Source: Mugil cephalus
Taxonomy: Eukaryota; Chordata; Actinopteri; Mugiliformes; Mugilidae
Assembly: GCF_022458985.1 (NCBI RefSeq)
Contig: NC_061770.1
Location: 3,721,001 to 3,785,000, forward strand
Length of the DNA stretch: 64,000 bases
Reading direction: 5' to 3'
Made by a program: the position numbers and the translations under genes. The notes under the pieces were generated by a model. It was given only the letters and a program-made list of their open reading frames with translations. It ran no database searches and had not been told where the DNA came from. Positions 48,865 through 60,900 of the stretch are shown here, in pieces. Position 1 is the stretch's first letter, and every line of letters begins with the position of its first letter.

Positions 48865-50885
48865 CTCTCGACCTCTGACCTCTGACCTGTAGGTGTGACA
48901 GGTTGGCTCAGTGACAGAGAGCGAGTCAGAGAACGGGACACTCGAGTGTGGAGCATAAACTGTGTATTCACAGGGTCACTCTGGTGGAAAGTAGCAAGAC
49001 AAAGAGACAGTTTTTATAAAATAACTGCAATTGTCACATTCTACAGAGGAACCACGATGTCATCCACCCTCCTTCCTCAGAACTCCTAACCTGACAACAG
49101 GTTTGATTATTGATTTTGAGTGATCAGCCGCCGCCATCCATCCAGATGGACAGAACAATTTTTGTCTGTTTGGAGGCTTGTTAGCACTGAATGCCATTGA
49201 TCGTTTTCTTGCAGCCAAAATGTGACAACTCACAAACACACAGGAAGGATTTGGATGCCTGAACATGTATGAACATTTGCAGAGTGGTTCTCTTAAAAGC
49301 TGAATATTTCTCAAGGCAGCGATTTTGTAATTGTACTAATGTTAGTACTAACTGTAACTTCTCAGAGGGTTTTTAGGTCAAGTCAGACCAGAAAGTATTT
49401 CTAAAGGTTTGGTGACCACTAACTGCCAGCCGGGCTGTGCATGTCAGTCACAACAGCTCTGTTTTCTCTGCTGTTTTCGTCACGCCGATGTTTTGTTTTT
49501 AGGATTGTAAATCATTTCAGTAGCTCTCCTAGCTCTCTGGCTTACAAATAGCTTGTGACCATAAGCTTGTGCAGTTTATTTGATCTGTTCACTTTAATGT
49601 CCTGCCACTGCGATTTGAACAAATTTTAAGTCAAATTTAACCACAATATACATCATTAGAAAGAACAAAAATGTAAGATTAAAACTGATACCGACATGAG
49701 AGAAGCAGCACTTCCTTACTTTATGATAAGAGTCCAGCAAAGCAGTGTGTGTAGGTTTATACTTGTTGAACCACTGTTCAGCAAACTGCTTAGTATCACG
49801 AAAAAATTTGCTTCCAAGCTTTGGGGCATTTTTAATAAAAAAGGTGGGACATTAAGGGGTTAAAAGACACATTTGTACCATTTGTTTCCTCACTAAAGTT
49901 AGATTCATGCTTCTGTGAAAGCATTGTTGGATACACCGCTAAAACTAGTTTACAACGAGTCAGCTTTGTTGAGTTTGTCTGTGAAATTTAAACAATGGCG
50001 ACTACAACTAAGCACTTCATGCTGGGGTTGGAGCTAATAAGTGTTAAGCAACTTTTACTAAAATCCTGGATGAGCAGAAAAGAGAAGACATCAGAGTAGA
50101 CTGTGTTTAGCAGACAGAAGGAGGAGAAAGTCCTGAAATGGATTCAGACCAGTCACAGCTACAGTGTGGATTGGACACAAAAGCATAAATCTATCTTGAA
50201 ATTGCAACAGAGAAGGATGACAACCGTTTTCTACTTTTTGCTCTCCAGCTCTCGAGGACAGATTTCTGAACAACAACAAAATTTTGTCCATCTTTGTTCA
50301 CCACACCTTATTGCAGATCCCCTTCTTGAGAGAATTAGTTATTTGTGAAAAGTGAATGATGGACACAGCCACATTTGATTGGCTTTAGTTTGTGAATGTT
50401 ACTGTCCTCTTGAAGGGTGAGACTTTGTCCAAATTAAGTTGTGGTGAAAGGTTCAAGTAAAATTTGTTGTGTTGACAGAGTCTCCACCTGATCAGCAGAC
50501 AGACATGCTGATGTTTCATTAAAGACATTATGAGTTTCAGCTTCATTTCCTCAGAGTTGCTTTGAGATCCTTCTGTCTCTGCTGCAAGGTTAACAAGATG
50601 AATTCAGTACTGTCACTCTTCTCTTTTTTACATTTATATATCCGGTATAGTTTTTCACTTTACTAGGTTTATATCACTGCTTTAGGTTTTTCTCTTACAA
50701 ATATTTTAAGATTATCCGCTTTGGGAACAGATGAAAATGATCTACGGTCACAGAGGTGGTTTATAAAAAGTGGTCATACGTGTACATATTGTCATTATTT
50801 CAGATAGAGAGGACTGCTGGTACTTATTAGCATTGTTATCCTCACCGTTTGATTTCATAATAAACAGTTGCATTAACAAACTCCC
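48865..50885 (+). other. phf20: Probable phf20 3' UTR and downstream flank
   Basis: No coding sequence follows the TGA at 48,862-48,864. The first clear AATAAA hexamer with a TG-rich stretch after it is at 50,859-50,864 (CTCTTTTGTGATGTAATG about 20 bases downstream). An earlier AATAAA at about 49,834 is also possible. The 3' UTR would be about 1-2 kb. Confidence 0.45.
50859..50864 (+). terminator. Candidate poly(A) signal of phf20
   Basis: AATAAA in AT-rich DNA with a downstream T/G-rich element (CTCTTTTGTGATG). Chosen by position and context only. Confidence 0.4.
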
Positions 50886-50889
50886 TCTT

Positions 50890-53025
50890 TTGTGATGTAA
50901 TGTACCTGAATGTTTTATTCACTTGTAAGAGCTACAAAGCTATAGGTTCACCCTCATACAGGCATAGGTTTGATTGTTACATGCATTGATTGAATTAAGG
51001 CTCGTAATATGTCTAGCTATGACGGAAATGATAAAATACCAGCCGGCGTTGAAGTGAAACATTCAGTAAATCATGTCTGGATTTTTAGAAATACGTGAGA
51101 ATTATCCCAATAAATCTGTAGCCATTTTACTTAAAAAATTAGAAGCATTTCACAGTTTCCTCAATGTTATGTTCTTGCTTCATTCATTTTGATGTGATTT
51201 TTTTGTAATACTAAGAAGGTGTTTAAATAGTACTTACATAAGTAAAAGGCTGATCTACTAATGAGAAACTATCTGATGGCTTCAACACCAGATGTGTTAC
51301 ACAGAGAACATGATGAATGGACTCTGAAATAAAAATAATTAGATATGTCTACTTTGTCCAGAGTCGGCTAGAAGTTTGAGCTTCTTCATGTTAACATAAA
51401 AGAGCACAAAGCATACCTTTAAAACATGACGTAGGAATAAAGCAGGATTATAAATTCTTCAAACTTGTGCTTAAAGCTACAATGCAGATGCAGAAACCTC
51501 AGGAGTTACAAGTGTGTGGCTACTTTGAGTGGCAGGTGGGTGTCCTCACAGGTTGCTAACTGTCTGCCTCGCCCACTCTACCATTTTGAAATTAGCTGCA
51601 AGTTTCATGGAGTCAGGTATAAACACTGCTGAGCTTCTAAACTGCTCCTTGGGAAATGTCACAGGAGGGTTCATCCATCTTCATGTACAGTCAGTGCATA
51701 TGATGTTTTCCCACAGTCTACAATTCATCAGTGCTTCTCTTCTTTCACACAACCTGTAACCAGTGTTTCATCTCACTGTCGACCTCTTTCTTGTTTTTAT
51801 TATAATCCTTCTTCTGAGTGGAGTTTCTATCTTTCCTTACAGTAAGATCCATGACTTTCATTTGTCCCCTTTTCACGTTTTGTAGTCTTCTAAGTCTATG
51901 TTCACTGCATTGTTGTAATAACTGCTGTTTGAATGTCGTCACTGACTCCAGATTTCAGAGTCTGCTATGATACTAAATACTGAGACATTTACCAGCTGCT
52001 GATTAGCTTAATCAAGAGTTTGGGTAAATGTATCTTAGAATGACATGTGGTGACTTGGTGGAGGCTATTTTGGAGGTATGACTTTATCCTTAATGGATAT
52101 GTTAGTATGCAGTCCTACGCTGTTTGTCCGCACTATATACAGTAATTATACAACGTTGTTAAAATATAGCCTGATCCATTTTGCCAGATGGTCCCTCTGT
52201 GTGTTCTCAGACCACCAGGATATTTCCTGTTGGCGCAAAGTGTGTGTGTTAGACTTCACAGTCCACTGAGCAACAACCTAAATATGGATTTTTATACAAG
52301 TAGTGTGATTGGTCCTCAGTTCATCAGTCTGCATGACTTTAATCACTCAATAGCTGCACTACAAAGGCATAGAGCAGCAACATGAATGATACCAAAACAC
52401 AACACAGACACTCTTCACTGGAGACATAAAGGATCTAAACTGTGTCTCGGCTTTCATTCACATATTTGATTCTCTGTCTGATTGCTCTGATTGTATCCTT
52501 AATTTGATCCCACAGTCAGAAAATGTGTTCTCTGCATTTAACCTTTTCATTCATATACACAAGGAGCACACTTGGAGCTATTTGTTTAAGTTTAAAAGAA
52601 AGTCTGCTTTAAACCAACCATAGCAATACTCATCATCAAATGAGAAGGCAGTTGAGATTTTCACCTCAGGCTGAAGGATAATTAGTGGCTTTAAAACAAA
52701 CAAACAAACAAATAATTGGGAATCACAGTTTATATGTATTTAAAAAGGACCTGTTTGTTTCCAGGATTCTTCTGGCTTTGCCAGAAAACTGTAAGTCAAT
52801 AGAAAATATCCCATCTGGCCTTGTCACGAGGAGGCACTTCTTCACTCCTACAGTAATGTAGAAACCACAACTAAACTGGACCTCAGAGTTTTACAGAGAG
52901 AAGAAGGGGAAACACTATATCCTGCTTTAAAACCTATCTGGACTGAAAGAGTGCTGCAGATGTCTCATCTCATCTTCTACTACTGCTTCTCCTTACTAGA
53001 GTTACAGGGGTTGCTGGAGTCTTTC
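50890..53025. other. Intergenic, nothing recognised
   Basis: AT-rich sequence between the end of phf20 and a cluster of transposon remnants. I see no exon, RNA gene or clear repeat apart from short AAAC repeats near 52,695. Confidence 0.55.
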
Positions 53026-53029
53026 CCAA

Positions 53030-53215
53030 CTGTCAACAGGGGAGAGGGGGGGTACACCCTGGACAGGTCGCCATCCTATCACAGGGCTAACACAGAGACA
53101 AACAACCATTCACACTCACACCTAGGGTCAATTAAGGGTCACCAGTTAGCCTAACGAGCATGTCTTTTTCAGGTGGGAGGAAACCCACGCAGACGCAGGG
53201 AGAACATGCTGCTGC
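53030..53215. mobile_element. Common fish repeat (CCTGGACAGGTCGCC family)
   Basis: Contains CACCCTGGACAGGTCGCCAT, then CACAGGGCTAACACAGAGAC, a CAACCATTCACACTCACACC block, and a closing GTGGGAGGAAACCCACGCAG. This is the diagnostic word order of a repeat widespread in teleosts. The end words of the same family are at 21,140-21,235. Confidence 0.75.
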
Positions 53216-53476
53216 AGATGTTTTAATGGTTTTCCCATCTATCTGCCTTGAAGTGGCATCTGCTGGAAGCCAGAAAGAAATTTATATGCATTTGAATGAA
53301 ACACATGTGCAGCATACATGATATAGAAACAAGAGTGCACCATAGCTGGTTATACATGCCACATGCAAGATTCATGAATAAATAGGATGGATATAGCCAG
53401 TGTTCAATGTATTAACTGTAGAAAAGAGTGGGTATTCAGTGTGCTCATAAGGTTATGGTTAGAATAAAGGCAGGAG

Positions 53477-53507
<31 letters not shown>

Positions 53508-53540
53508 AATAATCTTTATTTGTACAGCCCAACAGAATGC
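53477..53540. repeat. (CAA)n(TAA)n tract with repeat tail
   Basis: Nine or more CAA units run into TAA units, then TCTTTATTTGTACAGCCCAA, a retroposon-type tail word in reverse. Confidence 0.8.
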
Positions 53541-53887
53541 AATTTCTAAAAGTCCAATAATAGTGATGGGGTAAAATTGATTGGGTATGTAGAGTATGTA
53601 GAGTATGTAGAGAGAGGAAGCCAAATGAATTTTAATGGAAACAAAAAATTATATATACACATGGGCAAAGAGGTTACCCTGACACAGGAGGAACTAATAA
53701 GTTTGGAGAACACAATGAGAAACCAGTCCAACAGTCAAAGTGGGGAAACACACAGGCAGTAAAAAAAGACAAGAAACACCAAGGTACACCAACTTAAGAA
53801 AATAAAAACACTGTTACAGGTGATCCTGTGTGATGTCAGTGATGATGGTCACAACAGGAGCACAGAGGCACAAAACTATGTCACTGA

Positions 53888-54890
53888 TTGGTTGTTACAT
53901 TACTGATGATGATTACTGATGTGATGTTCTTTGACTTCTCTAGTGCTTTTAACACATTCAGACCTAATATCCTGGGGAACAAACTGGAGAGGATGGGGGT
54001 GGATCACTTCCTCACGTCCTGGATTATGGACTACCTGAACAAACGGCCACAGGTTGTGAGATTGCAGAACTGGGTATCTGCACAGGTGCCCCCCAAGGGA
54101 CGGTGCTGGCACCGTTCCTCTTCACCCTGTACACGTCTGAGTTCCAGTACCACTCCAGGTCCTGCCAAGTCCAGAAGTACTCGGATGCCACCGCCATCGT
54201 GGCTTGTATTCAGAGTGAAGGGGAGGGCGAGTACAGGGAGCTAGCAGGGGCCGTCAATAAGTGGAGTTCAAGGAACCACCTGCAACTGAACACCACCAAG
54301 ACCAAGGAAATGGTCACCGATTTCTGCAGTTCCAATTCCAAGGAGGCGTCTGGACAAGCTCATTCGCAGGGCTCGCTCAGTTCTGGGGACGAGCATCCTG
54401 GATTGTGACAGTCACCCCCTTCACCCCATACTGGCTGGACAGGAAAGCAGCCGCAGTCAATGGCTAATGTCACTGAGCTGCAGGGCGGAGCGCTTCAGGA
54501 GGTCATTCATCCACGGCCATCACAATGCACAACTCTGACTGTTAGCGGTCTAACGTTAATGACTTGACTGCACTGTCTGTTGCGCATCAGCACACAAGAC
54601 ACTTTATATAACCTCACACTGAGACAATTTGGATCCACACTGAGACACTTTAAAATGTCTATTGTATATCTCATGTCTGTGTATAAATGCATGTATATCT
54701 CATGTACATTGGACTGTAGATTTTTTGTAATTCTTTACTACCTCATTCTTCTTATTATCCTATTTTTAAGATTATTTTATTTTGATTATTATTTTTATGT
54801 CTATGTCTGGTTCATATATTCTTTCTCTCTGGGACTCTTGGACAAAACAATTTCCCTGTTGGGATCAATAAAGTGATCTTGAATCTAGAA
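53888..54890 (+). mobile_element. L2/Rex-like LINE remnant with broken reverse transcriptase
   Basis: Frame one (from 53,912) reads VMFFDFSSAFNTFRPNILGN, then WIMDYLNKRPQVVRLQN; these are reverse-transcriptase blocks around the first catalytic aspartate (FDFSSAFNT). Near 54,090-54,105 the frame shifts, and frame two continues LAPFLFTLYTSEFQYHSRSC, YSDATAIVACI and NHLQLNTTKTKEMVTDF. The second catalytic box, normally Y/F-x-DD, here reads YSDA, so one aspartate is lost. A C-terminal remnant and a tail with TGTTGGGATCAATAAAGTGA close the element. The 5' half is missing. Dead copy, also frameshifted. Confidence 0.8.
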
Positions 54891-55217
54891 GGTGGGTAGG
54901 TTGCAACTTGGACCCAAAGCCATGCAGGCCCCAGACAGGCGTCCGCACTATGTCAGTGTCAGGCATGGTGCTGCACAAACTTGGTTTTATGTGATGTCTT
55001 TGCACCCTTGCCATGCTTACTTTCAGTGGGTGACCTTTGACCTCTCCAGCTCCTATATTTCTACTAACCTCACACTGATCACACACAGGGACACAGGGTC
55101 ATATCTGCCGTCATCAATTCCATCTTACGCCACACTCATATAAAACCCTCAAATGTTATATCTGTTCATACATGCACATTTATTCACATTTACATATTGG
55201 TTAAACGGGGCCGTTGA

Positions 55218-55294
55218 AATATAAATATAAATATAATATAATATAATATAATATAATATAATATAATATAATATAATATAATATAATATAAATA
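55218..55294. repeat. (TATAA)n satellite
   Basis: About 14 near-perfect TATAA units, starting as AAATATA variants. Easily melted AT-only DNA. Confidence 0.95.
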
Positions 55295-55334
55295 TTAAAA
55301 TCCTACAGGACATGCTTTCATTTCCACCATCTGC

Positions 55335-55425
55335 GCTGGATATGCAATTAAAATCAATTTTATTTATACAGCGCCAATAACAACACAAAATGTCTCAAGA
55401 CGCTTTACAAAAACTGACCTGAAAC
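55335..55425. mobile_element. Retroposon-tail-like repeat (ATTTATACAGCGCC)
   Basis: Contains TTTTATTTATACAGCGCCAA, then TCTCAAGACGCTTTACA, words frequent in fish interspersed repeats. Fragment only. Confidence 0.5.
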
Positions 55426-55543
55426 CTCCAGCTTTAGTTCAAATCTGAGCATCTAAAATATACTCCCCACTTCTGCTCTTAGAAACAGAAGAAGAAAAAT
55501 AATAATAATAAAAAAAAAACATTTCTCAGTGTTTGGGTCCCTG

Positions 55544-55600
55544 AAAACAATAGATATCTGAACAAAATGGTATTGTTTTTGTTCAGATATCTATTGTTTT
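55544..55600. repeat. Perfect 24-bp inverted repeat with 9-base loop
   Basis: The left arm 55,544-55,567 (core CAATAGATATCTGAACAAAA) is the exact reverse complement of the right arm 55,577-55,600. With a 9-base spacer it would form a strong hairpin. No gene is attached. It may be a tiny miniature transposon or the end of one. Confidence 0.85.
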
Positions 55601-55795
55601 ACTAACAGAACCACCAAATTAACTGAAAACATTAGTTTAGAATGTGAAATCGCCACCTGGATTTAACTAAGCAAATAGGTACGAGCCTCCTATTGGATAA
55701 TTACTGCATAGGCAATTATTTTTCAGCTGCCAATAAGTTATTTAACCCCAACTGATGCAATGAGTAGCTTCTAATTTCTTAAACAACCATGTGGA

Positions 55796-57560
55796 AAAAC
55801 ACATCCAGCACTCATGGAGAAGATGTTAGTCTGTTTGAGAAGGGTCAAATCAATGGCATGCATCAAGCAGAGAAAACATCTAAGGAGATTGAAGCAGGAA
55901 TCACTAAAACCGGTTTAAGAACTGTCCAACACATTATTAAAAACTAACTAAAACAAAAGTCTGATTGATTGATTAAACATTTGGTGAAATCAAATCAAAG
56001 AAAAACAACAGTAGAACTTGAGACTGTTTAATACTGAAAGTAAGAGCATTTCCACATGTACAGTGGTGGAAAAAAAAATGTTTGGACAACCTTAAACTTT
56101 TACACAATCTCAAATAGTATCATGAAAAAAATGTGGATTTTTTTTTATCGTGGCTGCATTAGACAGACACAAACAAATATAAATTACATTTATTTTGTTC
56201 AATGTTTACAAGAAAAACGAACAAAACTAAATTCTTGACAGTTTCAATATGTCAGTTCTCAACATTGTTGGTATCAAAGTCAACAAATAACAGAGAATGT
56301 GTTCAAAACTGAACAAATTAATTAATAAATAAACTATCACATCATCAAATGAATATTTAGTTCTCCTGCCAGCAGCAGCAGTAGAGCTCTTATCCTGGCT
56401 GTCATGTTCTCCATGAGCCATTATCTTGTTGAAACATCCAGTTTCAACCTCGACGGAACAGAGCATGTGTAAAAGGGAGAATGTGGGTTTGGAGAATGGC
56501 ACAATATTTGGCAGAGTTCAATGTGTCATCACAGACAGTTAAATGATCAACACCAGCAGCACTCATGCATCCCCAAACCATGATACTCCCTCCACCAGTT
56601 TTGACGGTAGATACTGTACATGCTGGAGATAATGCTTCGCCTGGTCTTGTAGGACCTTAAGTCATGATCTAAATGTTGACCACTTACAGCGTGGGTGGAA
56701 CCCTGGACACCAGTTTGATTTGACCACTATCTTCAGGCGTATTTCCTGCATGTTTCCTTTCTTATGTATTTTTATGGAACCAATCAATTTTAAGTTTTAA
56801 TGACTGTTTTAGGATTTGTTTAGTATTTTGTCTGTGACTGTATTAAAATAAATTGCACTTGAAGACTTAAGAATGATTCTTAATGCAATATTTCACAAAT
56901 GCATGGGGGGTCCAAAACCGTTTTTCCACCACTGTAGAATGTAAAGAGAACTCAAGGGATTGGGAGTGAACGGCTGTGTAACATTAAGGAAGCCACTAAT
57001 CAGTGATTTTTACTGGAAAAAAAGACTTCAGTCTGCTGTGGAGCATAAATATTGGACTCTGGAGCAAAGGAAGAAGGTCATATGGTGTGATGAGTCCAGA
57101 TTGACCCTGTTCCAGAATGATGGGACATCAGGGAAAGAAGAGAGGCCGATGAAGTAATGCATCCATCATGCCTAGTGTCTACTGTACAAGACTGTGGGGT
57201 CAGTGCTATGATCTAGGGTTGCTGCAGTTTCTCAGGTCTAGGTTCAGTAACACCATGCCTAAAGAATGAGGTCAGCTGACTACCTGAATATACTGAAAGA
57301 CCAGGTTATTGCATCAGTGGATTTTTTCTTCCCTAGTGGCACAGCCATATTACAAAATGACAATGCCAGGATTAATTGGGCTTAAAAGGTGAAAGAGTGG
57401 TTCAGGGAGCATGAGACATCATTTTCACATATGGATTGATCACCAGAGTCCAGACCTCAACCCCACTGAGAATCTTTGGAATGTTCTGAAGAAGGCTTTG
57501 AGCAGTAGTCAGACTCTCCCATCATCAATACAGGATCTCGATGAGAAATGATTGTTAACA
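55796..57560 (+). pseudogene. Tc1-like transposase pseudogene, split by a nested element
   Basis: The left part (55,796-56,058) encodes an N-terminal helix-turn-helix region in one frame: VSLFEKGQINGMHQAEKTSK, then EIEAGI and GLRTVQHIIKN. The right part (from about 56,937) encodes the catalytic half: DFYWKKRLQSAVEHKYWTLE, VIWCDESRLTLFQNDG (first catalytic Asp), LQNDNARIN (second Asp) and, in another frame, SPDLNPTENLWNVLKKAL (the third acidic residue, E in PTENLW). In-frame stops and frameshifts occur between the blocks, so it is dead. The two halves are separated by the insert at 56,061-56,934. The terminal repeats of this outer element were not resolved. Confidence 0.85.
56061..56934 (-). 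mobile_element. Nested Tc1/mariner element with intact TA duplication
   Basis: An 874-base insert. The ends are inverted repeats: CAGTGGTGGAAAAA at the left and TTTTTCCACCACTG at the right, each flanked by TA (56,059-56,060 and 56,935-56,936), the target duplication of Tc1/mariner elements. Inside, the minus strand keeps transposase pieces: IMVWGCMSAAGVDHLTVCDD near 56,580-56,525, continuing into a YCAILQTHILPFTHALF-like stretch, then a degraded block. The N-terminal half and the last catalytic block are missing, so it is an internally deleted, nonautonomous copy. It inserted into the older Tc1-like pseudogene. Confidence 0.88.
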
Positions 57561-57791
57561 CTAGATGGAAATAAATCTTGTGACAATGCAGAAGTTTTTT
57601 TTATCGAAACAATGCCACAGGAATGTGTGCTGTAATCAAAGCTTATCAAAGCTTAAGGAGGTCCAACGAAAGAGTGTGCGACCTTTTTCTTCTTTTTTTT
57701 GTTAACCATTTTTTTTTTTTGGTCCAGGCCCCAAACCCTGTGGATTTTGGTACCTGATGTGAATTTTGACCTCGTGACTTGTTGTTTACGT

Positions 57792-57963
57792 TGACGTAAC
57801 TCCGCCCCCGACTGTCCGCGTGCTGCTGGAGGAGTTTAGTCAGTGCAGAAGCGTCTCGCAATCAGTCCAGCCGCAGTCCGCTGTAACGGTTGTCTGTTAA
57901 CAAACGGTTAACCGACTGCATTTAACGGATACCTTGCGTAGCTGCTGGCGCTTACGACTGACG
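57792..57963 (+). promoter_or_regulatory. ndrg3: ndrg3 promoter and noncoding first exon
   Basis: A CRE-like TGACGTAA (57,792-57,799) sits next to a GC box (TCCGCCCCCG, 57,801-57,810). The CpG-rich sequence downstream ends at a consensus splice donor (GACG, then GTGAGT) at 57,963/57,964. The ndrg3 start codon lies in the next exon, so this is the expected noncoding first exon; its start is estimated at 57,830-57,850. No TATA box. Confidence 0.6.
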
Positions 57964-60900
57964 GTGAGTAGCGAAATGGGAGTAACATTCGTTTCTCCGG
58001 GTTCGGTTCCTAACCTAGTTACGGCTACTAACCTAGTAACGGCTAGTTAGCTAATTAGCCAGCTAACGGTCGAGTGAGCTGCCAGGCTAATGGTGCTCTT
58101 AGCGGTAACTAGCAGGTGATCCAGTTTACCTCACGCCTCGTCGTAAGGGTAACCTTAAATGGCGGCGGTGTGTTGGGTTACAGGTGTGTGCGCGCGTGTC
58201 ATTAACGGTGTAAAACATTTCCCATAGTAACGGCTCGTTGCTAAGACTAAGCTGTCTAACCCGGCTCACATTAGCATCCAAGCTCATTAATTAGGCAGCG
58301 TTTAACGTCGGATCGTCTTCTTCCTAGAGTGCGCTTGTGTGTGCGTGCGCGTATTTATGTGCGCGTGTGTGGGCGGACAGCAGAGCCAGGATAATCGGTA
58401 CATTCAGTTCGTTGTGGAAACTCAACCTCCGATCTATTATTGTCACAATCGATTCTTCTGAGTAATTGATCTCTTTTTAATTAAAATGAATCAGATAAAG
58501 GTCAAAAAGGTTCAAATCTCTTGTTGTGGCCGTTTTTTTTACGTTTATCTGCATCAGAATTTGGTGTATATTAATACATGTATTATTGGTTATTATTGAT
58601 TATTCAGTACATTTTAATAGTACAAACCTCCTCCCTGCCATGGAAGAATTATGAGACAGACATGTAAAAGCCCCCTTGGGCTCCTGTCTGACAACAACAG
58701 ACTGTGTCCCTTTGTGCTTTTACCTCTGTTAGTGTTTTTTTTCCAACTTTAGTTCAGTTTGTCTCGTTGCAATCATTTGCGCCTGTGTTGGTTGTTCTTT
58801 CTTTTTCAGAATTTCCACTGTGTTCTACTTCCATCACATTTAGTGTTTTATCATAGCTGTTTTACATGGTTTGTGTTCATGAAGCATGCCATTTTAGTTG
58901 GTTTATGTCTCTTTTGCAACATTTTTCTGCTCTTTTTGATTGCTACTGTACTCGTGGTAGTGAATTTGCCTTTAAGCTCTCCTTACTAATATTTTTATTA
59001 CCGTAAAGCCCTTATTTCATATTAGTGGTATTCCACTATTTATAATTATTAAGCTAGGTACTGCAGTGTGAAATGCTAATGAAGACTAAATAAATGCATT
59101 TTGGTCCAGATGCCCTGTGACCATCTTACAGAAGATGAGTGAAAAAACAAACAAAGAAAAGCAGAAAAGTTTATAAGTTAAGTAGCTAGCTTAATCTTCA
59201 ACAAGTGCGTAAATGGTATTCTGGGAATCAGCTTTTTATAGAGTGTAAATAAATGTGGGTTTGTACCTCCCTGCTTCGTATACACAACATTAGATGTGGT
59301 TTTGAATGTCTGCATGCAGGTGTGTTTCTGTGTGTCCATATACAATGTTATCTCACTGATAAGCGTTTTGGAGTATCCTGGTTATCCGTTCATACGCATA
59401 AGCAGCATGTCCTTGTTTTGTGAACACATGAGATGTCTTGAAAAACATTGACCCATCAGCTTGAGTACTAGGTACCTGAACACTGCCACTGTCAAGTAAA
59501 CACCTAATGTTTTTCTTTTGGATATTGCCTTAAGTGGTGTGTCCTCGACTCAATTTATCTGGCTGTTATTCTGCATTCAAAAAAAACACACTGATGCACT
59601 GATGCCTTTCATGATGAAATAAATCATGCACTGGTAACTGTCACCCTCCATCACAAAAGGCCAAGAGAATATGTTGGATCTAGCAGTGTAGTAAATGTTT
59701 CCAGAAACTCAATTTGTTCTCAGTTAATTCTCAGTGGTGAGACACTTTATGTGGTTTTAAATGGCTGTTGATCTGAAGTCGTCAAATACACACTCAACTA
59801 TTGTCTGTGTGCAAGTTGTGTGTTACTCTCTTTGACATTTCATTCTCATATGTTTGCACCTGAGGTATCTCAAGATAAACAATTTTGTCTGACTGCTTGT
59901 ATTCACTGCATATAACACAGTGCTCACTTCATCGTTTTTATTTCGTGTCCTACTGGGCGCCACGATCAAAGATAGATACTATAACAGACCAAATACAGTT
60001 TTTTATGCTTATTGATGAATTTACAGTAACTCTCAAAAATACATTTCAAAGTCTGTGCGGAGCAAATTTAATCCGACTGGTTGCTGTAGCCACACAGTCA
60101 CTCATTTTGTTATAGGTTTGGGTCAGAGCCAGATAGCCCACAGGAAGCTCAGCATCCATCCAAACCTCTCCGCTGAAATACTGTTATCCAACCTGTCAGC
60201 CCACACACACAACGCACGCACACACATGCACAGGCATGCATGCACACGTGCATGTATGCACAGGCATGCATGCACACGTGCATGTAACTGGACGGCTTAC
60301 TGCCACTGAGAGATCACTGTTTAAAGTTAGATCCACACAGTTGGATAAAACAGTTTGATCTACCACACAGGTAGACCGAGAGAGACAGACTGATTATTTA
60401 TTCAGACATGATCTAAGTATTTACAATTTTGACTGTATTTGTAGATACCAAAAAGCTGATATTTGTACTGTAAATTCATCAATACTGACTTTAAAGAGAC
60501 TTTATCCATTCATTAACTCTTGGTGTCTTTTTTCTTTCTTTTTTTTTAAGAGCAGCAAAAATTAGCTGTTGTTCATGCTAATCTCTGTAGAGAGCTTGAA
60601 TGGTCAATCCAATCTCAAGAGACTGTCGACAACATATGACTCCTATCATTTGTAAAATGTAGCTTAAATGCTTACAGAGTTAATTATCTAAACAAATCAA
60701 ATAGTTGCAGATGCAAAGATACGTGGACCAACAAAACTTTTTTGTGAGATTCAATATACTAGTAAATTTGCATGCTGTATATACAGGATGTCAGCTAACA
60801 ACACCTGTAAAAGCACTAAACCATTCATGGCTTTGCAAACTATTAATACATTTGTAATACAAAGAATAGAAGGACTAGTAGCTGACGATTTTATTTGAAA

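Noticed and set aside
54892..55143. Open frame after the LINE remnant
   Set aside because: No homology recognised and no splice context; probably chance in unique sequence.
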